DNA of 64,000 bases from Dyella sp. C11 (GTDB taxonomy: Bacteria > Pseudomonadota > Gammaproteobacteria > Xanthomonadales > Rhodanobacteraceae): contig NZ_QAVX01000018.1 of NCBI RefSeq assembly GCF_003121485.1, forward strand, positions 1 through 64,000. Direction: 5' to 3'. The notes beneath the pieces are model-generated. The model made no database searches, was not told where the DNA came from, and saw only the letters and a list, made by a program, of their open reading frames with translations. The position numbers were made by a program, and so were the translations under genes. Shown one piece after another: positions 52,868-61,799 of this stretch; the stretch's first letter is position 1; the number at the start of each line of letters is the position of its first letter.

Positions 52868-53062
52868 TCACCGGGAAACGGGGCCTGGTTCACTTCTTGT
52901 GTTCAATGCTTCAGAAGTGAGCTTGACTTCGTTTCGATTGAGCAGCCTGACACCGAGCCGCGTCTCGATATCCACCATGGTTTTGGGAGCCGTAGGCTGA
53001 TCAACGTTCAGTTGATTGGCGGCGGCCACATTCGCTTTTAGCGGCAACTTCGAGAGCAACAA
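52868..53062 (-). pseudogene. LysR-family regulator N-terminal remnant
   Basis: The frame encodes AAANQLNVDQPTAPKTMVDI and ETRLGVRLLNRNEVKLT, the helix-turn-helix core of LysR regulators (usual form QLxxSQPTVSKxIxxLE, RLGVRLLxR). The remaining ~230 residues of a normal LysR are missing, and the 65-codon frame ends early. A decayed fragment. Confidence 0.7.
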
Positions 53063-53297
53063 TCGGCTGCGTCACCACCACACAGGCACCGCACGAGGCG
53101 CTGCGCTGGAACTGCCATCATCCGACAGTCAAACCGTGGATGCCCATGAAAGAGACGGCGGGCGCAAACGAAGCGACTCCGGTGAGTGGCGATTGCCGTC
53201 TCGCTTTCTTTAGTTTTCAGTGTCGTCGCTGAAACGATGGCATCAGCGCCACGGGAGCAACTCCCGCGACGCCGATGGTATTTCTGCGGACATCGCC

Positions 53298-56200
53298 TCA
53301 GGGTGCGGGAACCGCCCCAAGCCATTCCACTTCCGACAACGTGACGCCCGATGCGTCAACATGATTGACGTGCCAACGGTAGTGGGCGTAGCTCGCCGGC
53401 TTGGCCACACCAAAGGCACGCGTTTGGCGACGCCACGGAAAAGCTTCTCCGTGGCGCTCATCCAACGTTACCCAGTGCACGCCATCCGTCGAACCTTCAA
53501 GCGTCCAGCTCTTCGGGTCATGACCGGTCTTCGCTGATGAGGTGAGCGTGTACATCGACACTTGCTGTGCCTGATCCATATCCAGCTGCACGACGGCATC
53601 GGAACCCTGCAGTGTCGCTTCGGTATCCGAGGTGTTGTCGCTCAACGCGTGCGCGGCATTGGCATCGCCCTTCACCGTGACCTGCGAGCCCTTGCGATCG
53701 GCGAGATCCACCAGCGGCGCCGGCGCGCCGCTGCCGGTGGTCAGTGACGGCAAGCGCGCATCGCCATTCCCGCTGCCCCACTTGGACGGACTGCCGCCCA
53801 TGCGGAAATCGAGCACGGCGCCATTGGAGAGATCGGCATGCGCCAGCCAGCTGCGGTCGTAGGGTTTGCCGTTGAGCGTCATGCCCTGGATGTAACGGTT
53901 GTGATCGCTGACCTCCGGCGCGCGGATGTCGATGGTCTTGCCGTTATCCAGGTGAATGATCATGTGCGGGAAGTACGGCGCGCCGATGGCGTAGGTAGGC
54001 GTACCCATGCGCAACGGATAGAAGCCGGCCGCACTGAATACCCACCACGCGGACATCTCGCCGTTGTCTTCGTCACCCGGATAACCCTGGCCGATTTCAC
54101 TGCCGACATAGAGGCGGGACAGTGCATCGCGCACCTTGTCCTGCGTCTTCCACGGCTGACCGGCCAGGTCGTACATGTAGAGAATGTGGTGCGACGGCTG
54201 ATTGCTGTGGCCGTATTGGCCCATGCGCACATCGCGGGCTTCCAGCATCTCGTGGATGATGCCGCCGTAAGCGCCGGTGTTGAACGCGGTGCCGGCATCG
54301 AAGAACGCATCCAGCTTCTTGGCAAGCCCTTCCACGCCGTCATAGAGATTGGCCAGGCCCTGCCCGTCGTGCACGCCTTCGAAGGTCATGTTCCAGGCAT
54401 TGGTTTCGGTGTAGTCGCCACCCCACGCAAACGGATCGAAGTGCTGCGCATCGATGCGCCACGAGCCATCCGGTTTGCGCCCCACGAAGAAGCCGGTTGA
54501 TGCATCGAACAGGTTCACATAGTTGAGCGAGCGACTATGGAAGTAACGCGCATCATCCGCGTAATGCGAGCCGTAGGCGTCATTCGCGTCGTGCGTGGTG
54601 GATAGCGTTTGCGCGAGCTCGCCAATGCCGAAATCGTTGAGATAACCGGCCATCGACCACGACAGGCCTTCGTCGGTGCTGTTGTCCACATAGCCACGGA
54701 ACACGGATCGCTCGATGCCCTTGCGCCCCGCGCCGGCGATGTCGCTGACAACGGTCGCGTCCTTCAATGCGGCCTGATACGCCGAGCGCACGTCGAAGTT
54801 ATGAATGCCCTTGTTCCACGCGTCAGCAAAGGCGACATCCGCACTGGTACCCACCATAAGATCGGCATAGCCCGGCGACGACCAGCGCGCAATCCAGCCA
54901 CCATCGCGGTATTGCTGTACGAAGCCGTCGATCATCTCGCCCGCCTGCCTGGGCGTGAGCAGCGCATACGCCGGCCATGCGGTGCGATAGGTATCCCACA
55001 GGCCGTTGTTGACGTAAGGCTTGCCAGGCAGCACGCGTGCGCCCGTTTGCGTGGGCGTGTTGCTGCCCGTGCCGGCCGAGAACGGGCTGGCGTAACGGTA
55101 GTCGGGGTGCTCGGCCGAGCCCACGTTTTCGAAGGCCTCGTTCGGATACAGGAACAGGCGATACAGGTTGGAGTACAGCGTCACCTTGTCGCCACGGCTT
55201 GCGCCCGGAATCTCGACATGGCCGAGCATCTCGTTCCAGCGGGCGGCGGCGCGCGCCTGCACGCTGTCGAACGTGTCGTTCGCGGCGATCTCCTGCGCAA
55301 GATTGCGCTTGGCCTGTTCCAGGCTGATCAGCGACGTGGCGATGCGCATCGTCACGGTTTTATCCGTTGACGTGTTGAAGCCGTACCACGCCGCCACGTG
55401 ATCCCGTTCCTGGCCGGTCAGGCGCCCACTTTCCGTGACGGGACGATCGAACGTTGCGTAGAAGAACAAACGCGTGGCGCCGGTGGACAAATGGCTCGCC
55501 ACGTCGGAGTAGCCGCTGATGCTGCCATGCGCAGCATCCAGTTCGATGCCACCCTTGTCGTTGCGGTTGTCGAACACCAGCTGCGAGCGATCACCGGTGA
55601 AGGTGAAACGCATGATGGCCGCGTGGTTGGTGGGCGTCATCGCGGTGGTGATGCCGTTGTCGAACGTCACCTGGTACAGGTCGGCTCGTGCGATCTCGTG
55701 GTCATGCGTGAAGCCAAGCGCGCGCGCGTCACGATCGAGCGGAGGCGCGCCTGACGCGACAGCCGCCGGCATGACCTGGAACGTCTGGCGATCGCCCATC
55801 CACGGACTTGGCTCGTGACTCAGCGCAAAGGCCTGGATGCGCGGATGGTTATCCGGACCATTGTGGTCCTGGTACTGGTAGATCCAATCGGAGCCCGCCT
55901 GCGTGGTGGGCGTCCAGAAATTGAAGCCGTGCGGGAGTGCCACGGCGGGAAAATTATTACCACGCGAAAAATGGGCGTTGGCGTTCGTGCCGCGGCGCGT
56001 GTCGACATAGGTGTTGGGCGCTGCATTGGCGGCGTCGGCGGCAACATCACCCAAACGCAAATCATCGAGGTAACCGTGGAAGGCATCGCTGCCCTTGGGC
56101 GCCTGCCCCACCAGTTCGATGGCGGCCAGGGTTTTGCCGGCAGCCACCGCGCCCACGTCGATATCAACGGCGTTCCACTGGTTGTCGTGCATGATGCGCG

Positions 56201-56708
56201 CCGCACCCTGTGCCATCGCATTGGCGCGAACGCGGTGCTGGTCACTGGCATCGAGTGCCGACAGACGCGAGCCATCGGCGAAGACCAGATCGACGGCCAC
56301 GTATTGCGCCAACCCACGCGCCTGCCCGGATGCATCGGCCGGCAAGACCACGTAGGAGAGATGGGTTGCCGCGGTGATTGGCTGCTGCACGCGATAGAGC
56401 GTGATGCGGCGCTCGCGGCCATCGCTCGTCGCATCCGCGTCGTAGCGCAGGCTATGCAAACCAGTAAAGCCGACACCCGGCTTGGAGGTGAGGGATTCCT
56501 CCTTGCCGGGGCCGGATACCACGCTCGTGCGCCAGCCTTGCGTGCTGGCCTTGACGGGTTGCGCGTCGCTCGGCTCGAACGACGTGACGAAACTTTGCGG
56601 TGCGGCATGCGCAGCCGCGGCCATGCTGCAGGCAATGGCAAAGCTGATGGTGCGAAGACGCATGGCTTGCACCCGCTTCGTGCCGTTGACCGATGATCGA
56701 TGAGCCAT
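53298..56708 (-). CDS. GH92 alpha-mannosidase with C-terminal carbohydrate-binding-type domain
   Basis: 1136 residues from the ATG at 56708 (GGGAG upstream; an internal start at 56663 also keeps the signal peptide). The signal peptide ISFAIACSMAAAAHA leads to an N-terminal beta-sandwich (about 30-230), then the GH92 module: VDTRRGTNANAHFSRGNNFP, GFNFWTPTTQAG, VNNGLWDTYRTAWPAYALLT and GDEDNGEMSAWWVFSAAGFYP, the last with the conserved acidic residues of the active site. A C-terminal F5/8-type region (LTSSAKTGHDPKSWTLEGST, in part) may bind glycans. GH92 enzymes remove alpha-mannose from N-glycans or yeast mannan, in the periplasm or outside. Confidence 0.92.
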   Translation of the reverse strand: MAHRSSVNGTKRVQAMRLRTISFAIACSMAAAAHAAPQSFVTSFEPSDAQPVKASTQGWRTSVVSGPGKEESLTSKPGVGFTGLHSLRYDADATSDGRERRITLYRVQQPITAATHLSYVVLPADASGQARGLAQYVAVDLVFADGSRLSALDASDQHRVRANAMAQGAARIMHDNQWNAVDIDVGAVAAGKTLAAIELVGQAPKGSDAFHGYLDDLRLGDVAADAANAAPNTYVDTRRGTNANAHFSRGNNFPAVALPHGFNFWTPTTQAGSDWIYQYQDHNGPDNHPRIQAFALSHEPSPWMGDRQTFQVMPAAVASGAPPLDRDARALGFTHDHEIARADLYQVTFDNGITTAMTPTNHAAIMRFTFTGDRSQLVFDNRNDKGGIELDAAHGSISGYSDVASHLSTGATRLFFYATFDRPVTESGRLTGQERDHVAAWYGFNTSTDKTVTMRIATSLISLEQAKRNLAQEIAANDTFDSVQARAAARWNEMLGHVEIPGASRGDKVTLYSNLYRLFLYPNEAFENVGSAEHPDYRYASPFSAGTGSNTPTQTGARVLPGKPYVNNGLWDTYRTAWPAYALLTPRQAGEMIDGFVQQYRDGGWIARWSSPGYADLMVGTSADVAFADAWNKGIHNFDVRSAYQAALKDATVVSDIAGAGRKGIERSVFRGYVDNSTDEGLSWSMAGYLNDFGIGELAQTLSTTHDANDAYGSHYADDARYFHSRSLNYVNLFDASTGFFVGRKPDGSWRIDAQHFDPFAWGGDYTETNAWNMTFEGVHDGQGLANLYDGVEGLAKKLDAFFDAGTAFNTGAYGGIIHEMLEARDVRMGQYGHSNQPSHHILYMYDLAGQPWKTQDKVRDALSRLYVGSEIGQGYPGDEDNGEMSAWWVFSAAGFYPLRMGTPTYAIGAPYFPHMIIHLDNGKTIDIRAPEVSDHNRYIQGMTLNGKPYDRSWLAHADLSNGAVLDFRMGGSPSKWGSGNGDARLPSLTTGSGAPAPLVDLADRKGSQVTVKGDANAAHALSDNTSDTEATLQGSDAVVQLDMDQAQQVSMYTLTSSAKTGHDPKSWTLEGSTDGVHWVTLDERHGEAFPWRRQTRAFGVAKPASYAHYRWHVNHVDASGVTLSEVEWLGAVPAP

Positions 56709-57304
56709 TACCACTCCCTGCTTTTGTTTGGTTTGTTGCTTGTGTATTTCGAGGGACGCTTAAAACTGCGTCGACCTTAGCCTTCCGTCATCACCACTAC
56801 TACTCCATCACCGTCGCCAATCCCTCACGATCGCGGCCTCCTCACCGTCAACACTCCCTCACCGTCATTCCGGCGTAGGCCGGAATCCAGCGCCTTTGGC
56901 TGGGCTGAAAAAGCAAAGTCACTGGATTCCGGCCTTCGCCGGAATGACGGTGAGGGATACAGACGTTGATGGAGAAATGCAGGCATACGCTCCGGTCACT
57001 CAACCCGATGACGGAAACAACGGCCGCGCCCTGACCAACTCAAGGCGCTGGATTCCGGCCTTCGCCGGAATGACGGTGAGGGGTCGGGCGGGTTTGCGCT
57101 GGACGGTGAGCCATTACCACTCCCTGCTTTGTTTGGTTTGTTGCCGGTCTTCTTCAAGACCCGCTCGACACTGCGCCCCCGGCTTTCCTTGCCGTTAATC
57201 CCCCTCACCGTCATTCCGGCGTAGGCCGGAATCCAGGGCCTTTTGGCTGGATTGGAAAAGCAAAGTCACTGGATTCCAGCTTTCGCTGGAATGACGGTGA
57301 GGGG
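56702..57304. repeat. Duplicated leader plus REP/BIME block between two GH92 genes
   Basis: Five REP-like palindromes (CTGGATTCCGG..CCGGAATGACGGTGAGGG type) lie at about 56856-56890 (inverted), 56931-56957, 57048-57082, 57202-57237 (inverted) and 57269-57304. The pair 56856-56957 and the pair 57202-57304 are copies of the same ~100-base unit, including the spacer with GAAAAAGCAAAGTCACTGG. Also duplicated is the leader of the GH92 gene (56702-56740): the segment GAGCCATTACCACTCCCTG reappears at 57109, followed by the same TTTGTTTGGTTTGTTG. Confidence 0.85.
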
Positions 57305-57344
57305 CCGGGCGTGTTTACGCTGGACGGTGAGCAAGCCACATTCC

Positions 57345-59762
57345 TCACGACTTCGGCGGCGGGAACGACGGTGGTGCCTTGGCCAAGTCACTGCCCCACG
57401 TCGTGTCCGGCTGAGCACTCAGCGTAAATTCCAGATGGCCGCCATGCTCAGCAAAACTTGCCGGCAACCACGGGGCATCATGCGCGTGGCCATTCACCAT
57501 CAAGCCATGCACGAACGGCGACTGCGTGGTGGCCTGTGGTGCAGCAATATCCACATCGCCTTGTGCACGATGCACCACCGCATGGGTGAACAACGGACTG
57601 CCAAGCACAAGCTCGCCGCGACCGGGAATGGCCGGATACATACCGAGCGCCGACCACACGTACCAGGATGACATCTCGCCCAGGTCGTCATTGCCGGGAA
57701 TGCCTTCCGGCGTGTTCTTCCACAGCGTGTTGACCACGATGCGCACTGCTTCCTGCGTCTTCGACGGCTGACCGACAAATGCGTAGAGCCAGGGCGTGCC
57801 CACGGACGGTTCGTTGTTGAGTTCCGCATGCAGCGGACCCGCTTCGGTCAACGCCCACTGGCCCTTGTCGTCGTGGAAGAAACGATCCAGTCGTGCCGAT
57901 GCCTTGGTGATGCCGCCCATCTCGTCAAACAGGCCGCGCACATCAAACGGCACCATCCACAGATACACCGCGGCACTGCCTTCGACAAAACCGTCGTCAC
58001 TGTCGGGCTTGAACGCGGGCCAGCTGCCATCGGCGTTCCGGTTCTGGATATAGCCGCCTTCAGGAGCCGCCTTGGCGTTGAACAGGTTGCGCCAATAGCC
58101 GGCGCGCTTCAGGAAGACCTGCTCGCCTTCCTTGTCACCGGCACGCGCGGCGAGTTGGGCGAGCGCAAAATCAGCCGTCGCATCCTCCAGCGTTTCCGCT
58201 GCGCCGCCCCAGGCATGCGACTGCGTGGCGATGTAGTGCAGCTTCAGCCACTGATCCAGCGAAGGACGCTGGCCGACGCATTCCACGTTGCAGCCTTCGT
58301 CGGAAAGATCATGCGCGGTTGGCACGGTGGCGGCTTTCGCAAGCGACGCATAGGCGCCCTTGAGATCGAAGTTGTGGCCGCCGAACGCATCGATGGCGGC
58401 CAGCGATGGCACAGCCGGGTCGCCACTCATCACATGCGTGCCACCGTTGTTGTGGGTCCAGCGATCCCATTCGCCGTTGTTCTGCTTTGCCTGATTGAAC
58501 AGCGACTGGGCGATGTCGCTACCCACATCCGGATACAGCCACGTGAGCAACTGCACCTGCGAGCGATAGACATCCCATCCGGAGAAGTTCGCGTACTGCG
58601 CGCGCTGCGTGCCCTCGACCTTGTGCACCTGCTGGTCGAAGCCGCGGTATTCGCCATTGACGTCACTGAATACGTTGGGATGGAGCAGCGAGTGATAGAG
58701 CGCCGTGTAGAACGTGGTGCGCTGATCGCTGGTGCCGCCGGAAACGGCGATTTTCCCCAGCGCATCGTTCCACGCATCGCGTGCCTTTGCCTGCACCTGG
58801 GTCAGCGTTTGCTGCGCGGGAATTTCCGCGACCAGATTCGCCTTCGCATTCGCCAGGCTCACATAGGAAATGCCGACGCGCACCTGCACCGGGCCCTTGG
58901 CGGGATCGAAGCCCAGCCACACACCCGAACCCTTGCCTGGTGTTGGAAAACCCTTTTCATCGAAACCGGTACCGCCCTGGGCCGAGGTTTTGCCGGCCTG
59001 TACATCACCGTCATGCCAGGCGCCCGTCGACGCGATGGGTTGGTCGAACTCGGCAACGAAATACAGCGTGTAGTAGCTGCGCTGATCGGCCTTGGCCAGA
59101 TAGCCGCAGAAGTTGCCGCTGTTGACGGAGCCGCTGACCGTGCGTGCTTTCGCATCGATGCTGACGTTCGCGTCGCTGCTGCCCACTTCGGAATCGGATG
59201 TGCGAATCAGCAGATTTGCCGGCTTGCCAGCGGGAAACGTGAAGCGGCCGATGCCGCTGCGCGTGGCGGCAGCCAGTTCTACTTGCACGCCATTCGCAAG
59301 GCGCACGTCGTAGCTGCCAGCCTTCGCATGCTCGTCGTTGTGCGAAAAGTCGACCGCGTAGGTTTTGTCAGCGAGATCAGCGGACGGCGAGCCCTGCATG
59401 GGCGTGGTGACAGGCATGAACGGCACGTCGCCACTTGCACCGGCACAACCGGCGCCCGATAGATGCGTAAGGCTGAAGCCACGGATGCGCGGCGCGTCGT
59501 AGAGGTAGCCACTGGGCGATGCGGTGCGGTTGTGCTTGCCGCGCGTGTTCTCCGGGCTCCACTGCAGCATGCCGAACGGCATCACGGCGCCAGGAAATGT
59601 GTTGCCGCCGTGTCGGCTGCCGATCAGCGGATTGACCTCGTCCGCAGGTGAGGCGGATGCCTGCGCATGGGCCGGCAGACCCGCGACCAGCGCAACACCA
59701 CATGCCAATGCTGCCGCGAGAACGCGGCGAAGCCCCTGCCGTTCCGACAAGCCCTGCCCCAT
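57345..59762 (-). CDS. GH92 alpha-mannosidase
   Basis: 805 residues from the ATG at 59762 (AGAGG upstream); the frame is open further but crosses an operator palindrome. After the signal peptide (VLAAALACGVALVAGLPAHA) the GH92 modules follow directly: VNPLIGSRHGGNTFPGA, MLQWSPENTRG, FSGWDVYRSQVQLLTWLYPD and GNDDLGEMSSWYVWSALGMYP with the conserved active-site acidic residues. It lacks the N-terminal sandwich and C-terminal binding domain of its neighbour. It removes alpha-linked mannose. The two are probably co-regulated for mannoside use; the downstream GH92 gene starts 637 bases on, after the REP block. Confidence 0.93.
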   Translation of the reverse strand: MGQGLSERQGLRRVLAAALACGVALVAGLPAHAQASASPADEVNPLIGSRHGGNTFPGAVMPFGMLQWSPENTRGKHNRTASPSGYLYDAPRIRGFSLTHLSGAGCAGASGDVPFMPVTTPMQGSPSADLADKTYAVDFSHNDEHAKAGSYDVRLANGVQVELAAATRSGIGRFTFPAGKPANLLIRTSDSEVGSSDANVSIDAKARTVSGSVNSGNFCGYLAKADQRSYYTLYFVAEFDQPIASTGAWHDGDVQAGKTSAQGGTGFDEKGFPTPGKGSGVWLGFDPAKGPVQVRVGISYVSLANAKANLVAEIPAQQTLTQVQAKARDAWNDALGKIAVSGGTSDQRTTFYTALYHSLLHPNVFSDVNGEYRGFDQQVHKVEGTQRAQYANFSGWDVYRSQVQLLTWLYPDVGSDIAQSLFNQAKQNNGEWDRWTHNNGGTHVMSGDPAVPSLAAIDAFGGHNFDLKGAYASLAKAATVPTAHDLSDEGCNVECVGQRPSLDQWLKLHYIATQSHAWGGAAETLEDATADFALAQLAARAGDKEGEQVFLKRAGYWRNLFNAKAAPEGGYIQNRNADGSWPAFKPDSDDGFVEGSAAVYLWMVPFDVRGLFDEMGGITKASARLDRFFHDDKGQWALTEAGPLHAELNNEPSVGTPWLYAFVGQPSKTQEAVRIVVNTLWKNTPEGIPGNDDLGEMSSWYVWSALGMYPAIPGRGELVLGSPLFTHAVVHRAQGDVDIAAPQATTQSPFVHGLMVNGHAHDAPWLPASFAEHGGHLEFTLSAQPDTTWGSDLAKAPPSFPPPKS

Positions 59763-59810
59763 GCCTACCTCTCCCCGCAGAAGCCGCTTTCGGCGCCTGC
59801 TTTTGCGAAC

Positions 59811-59824
59811 TTGGATCGATCCAA
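59811..59824. promoter_or_regulatory. LacI/GalR-type operator
   Basis: TTGGATCGATCCAA is a perfect 14-base palindrome, 49 bases before the GH92 start. Even symmetry with a central CG is typical of LacI-family operators, and such TTGGATCGATCCAA-like sites are known to me from mannose/sugar regulons of Xanthomonadales (memory-based). No LacI gene lies in the window. Confidence 0.7.
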
Positions 59825-59985
59825 ACTCAGTTGCCAAAAAAAGGCCGCGTGTTGGTCCGGTTCCCCGGCGACCAGCGACTCAAGCCTGCCCGGACTCTAA
59901 CCCGCTTTGGCGGTGGGATGCTTGCTGCAACGCAAAAGGGCGTGTGCTTTCGGGCACAAGTTCAGCAAGTTTGGGCATGTGTTTC

Positions 59986-60074
59986 TTGTGGGAGCGCACC
60001 TTGTGCGCGACGGCGGCCACCAACATGGCGGTGAACCTTGGCGCACGAGTCGCGCACAGGGTGCGCTCCCACAA
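59986..60074. repeat. Long inverted repeat (26-base arms), MITE/REP-like
   Basis: TTGTGGGAGCGCACCTTGTG... on the left (59986-60011) pairs with its complement at 60049-60074 with about two mismatches; the 37-base centre contains a smaller hairpin (GGCGGCCACC...ATGGCGGTG). GTGGGAGCGCACC is a well-known intergenic repeat theme in Xanthomonas/Pseudomonas relatives. Confidence 0.8.
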
Positions 60075-60277
60075 TGTCTCTGCCCCTGTCCCTGCCCGTG
60101 CCAGAGGTGCCCTGTGAGCTCACCCGCCCTGATGGAAACGCCTTGCCTTGCGAGCACACACGAAAACCTCGCGAGCCACGGACCACGATGAGCCCCCGCG
60201 TTTGCCTCGGCGGCCATAGTTCCGTACTGTTGAACTTTGGAACATCTCCCCCTCCCCACACATAGAGGTATCCCCGC

Positions 60278-61303
60278 ATGGAATTTCGGCAATTGGGCGC
60301 AGCGGGCTTTCAGGTTCCCGTACTGAGCTTTGGCACCGGCACGTTTGGCGGCAAGGGCGCGTTCTTCGGTGCGTGGGGCAATACGGATGTCACCGAGGCC
60401 AAGCGACTGATCGACATCTGCCTGGATGCCGGCCTCGCCATGTTCGACACCGCCGACATTTATTCCGACGGTGCCGCTGAATCCGTGCTCGGCGAAGCCA
60501 TCAAGGGTCGCCGCGATCGCGTGCTTATTTCCACCAAGGCCACCTTCCGCGCCGGTGAAGACCCGAATGCCGTGGGTTCGTCGCGTTTTCACCTGCTCAG
60601 GGCCTGCGATGCCGCGCTGAAGCGCCTGGGAACGGATTACATCGACCTGTTCCAGCTGCATGGCTTCGACGCAAAGACGCCGGTGGAAGAAACGCTTTCC
60701 ACGCTCGACGACCTGGTGCGCGCAGGCAAGATCCGCTACGTCGGAGTGTCCAATTTCTCCGGCTGGCATGTGATGAAGTCGCTGGCCGTGGCCGACCGCT
60801 ACGGTTATCCGCGCTATGTCGCCAACCAGACCTATTACTCGCTGGTGGGCCGCGACTACGAATGGGAGTTGATGCCGCTGGGCCTGGACCAGGGGCTGGG
60901 CGCCGTGGTGTGGAGCCCGCTGGGCTGGGGCCGCCTTACCGGCAAGATCCGTCGCGGCCAACCGTTGCCCGAAACCAGCCGCCTGCACAAGACCGGCGAC
61001 AAGGGTCCGCAGATCGACGACGACTATCTGTATCGCGTCATTGATGCACTGGACGATGTTGCCAAGGAAACTGGCAAGAGCATCCCGCAGGTGGCGCTGA
61101 ACTGGCTGTTGCAACGCCCGACGGTGTCGACCGTGGTGATTGGTGCGCGCAACGAGGAACAGCTCAAGCAGAACCTTGGCGCTGTCGGCTGGAATCTGAA
61201 CAAGGAACAGGTGGCCAAGCTGGATGCGGCGAGTGTGGTGACGCCGGCGTATCCGTATTGGCACCAGGCGGGGTTCACGGAGCGCAATCCGTCGCCGGTT
61301 TGA
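60278..61303 (+). CDS. Aldo/keto reductase
   Basis: 341 residues. The catalytic tetrad is visible: Asp57 (FDTADIYSDG), Tyr62, Lys87 (LISTKATF) and His128 (LFQLHGFD). The (beta/alpha)8 barrel continues with YVGVSNFSGW, WSPLGWGRLTG and the NADPH-binding end VVIGARNEEQLKQNLGAVGW (in part). Resembles the YajO/Tas-type AKRs, which reduce various aldehydes and ketones. The ATG at 60278 has only a weak purine-rich upstream region (ACATAGAGGTATCCCCGC, AGAGG about 9 bases away). It is transcribed alone. Confidence 0.93.
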   Translation: MEFRQLGAAGFQVPVLSFGTGTFGGKGAFFGAWGNTDVTEAKRLIDICLDAGLAMFDTADIYSDGAAESVLGEAIKGRRDRVLISTKATFRAGEDPNAVGSSRFHLLRACDAALKRLGTDYIDLFQLHGFDAKTPVEETLSTLDDLVRAGKIRYVGVSNFSGWHVMKSLAVADRYGYPRYVANQTYYSLVGRDYEWELMPLGLDQGLGAVVWSPLGWGRLTGKIRRGQPLPETSRLHKTGDKGPQIDDDYLYRVIDALDDVAKETGKSIPQVALNWLLQRPTVSTVVIGARNEEQLKQNLGAVGWNLNKEQVAKLDAASVVTPAYPYWHQAGFTERNPSPV

Positions 61304-61334
61304 AGGCGTCTGGCGGCGAGCTTGCGAGTGCGAT

Positions 61335-61750
61335 CAGTTCGCCTCACCGTCATTCCTGCGAACGCGGGGGGCGCTCTTCAACTACCGAAGGGCCGGTGCC
61401 TCTGCTTTTACTTCAAAGACGAAAAGGCGCTGGATTCCCGCCTGCGCGGGAATGACGGTGAGGGATAGGGAAGCTTTCAAGAATTTGGGCGCAAGTTTTC
61501 ATATTTGAAAAAAAGGCGTCGCCGGCTTGAGGGTCTGCCGACGATCTTGCTAGGGCAATCGCTTCGCCTCACCGTCATTCCCGCGGACGCGGGAATCCAG
61601 TGCCTCTGCCTTTACTTCAAAGACGAAAAGGCCCTGGATGATCGGCCCTTTGGTCATTGAAAGTGCATCCCCGCTTTCGCCGGGATGACGGTGAGGGATA
61701 GGAGAACTTTCGAAGGTTTGCGGGCATGTTTTCATGTTTGAAAAACGAAA
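61335..61750. repeat. Tandemly duplicated BIME (REP pairs)
   Basis: Two units of about 185 bases. Each has an inverted REP (CCTCACCGTCATTC...), a spacer CTTTTACTTCAAAGACGAAAAGG, a direct REP (GGATTCCCGC...GGGAATGACGGTGAGGG) and an AT-rich end (GGATAGG...TTTTCATATTTGAAAAA). REPs are at 61342-61369, 61430-61464, 61567-61600 and 61664-61697. The two units differ by scattered substitutions. Confidence 0.85.
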
Positions 61751-61780
61751 AAGGCGCGCCCCATAGAGCGCGCCTTTATC
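61747..61780 (-). terminator. Intrinsic terminator after pgm
   Basis: AAGGCGCGC/GCGCGCCTT with an 8-base loop, 24 bases after the pgm stop on the minus strand, followed by TTTTTCGTTTTTC. Confidence 0.9.
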
Positions 61781-61799
61781 CATGCAACACCGCCTATAA

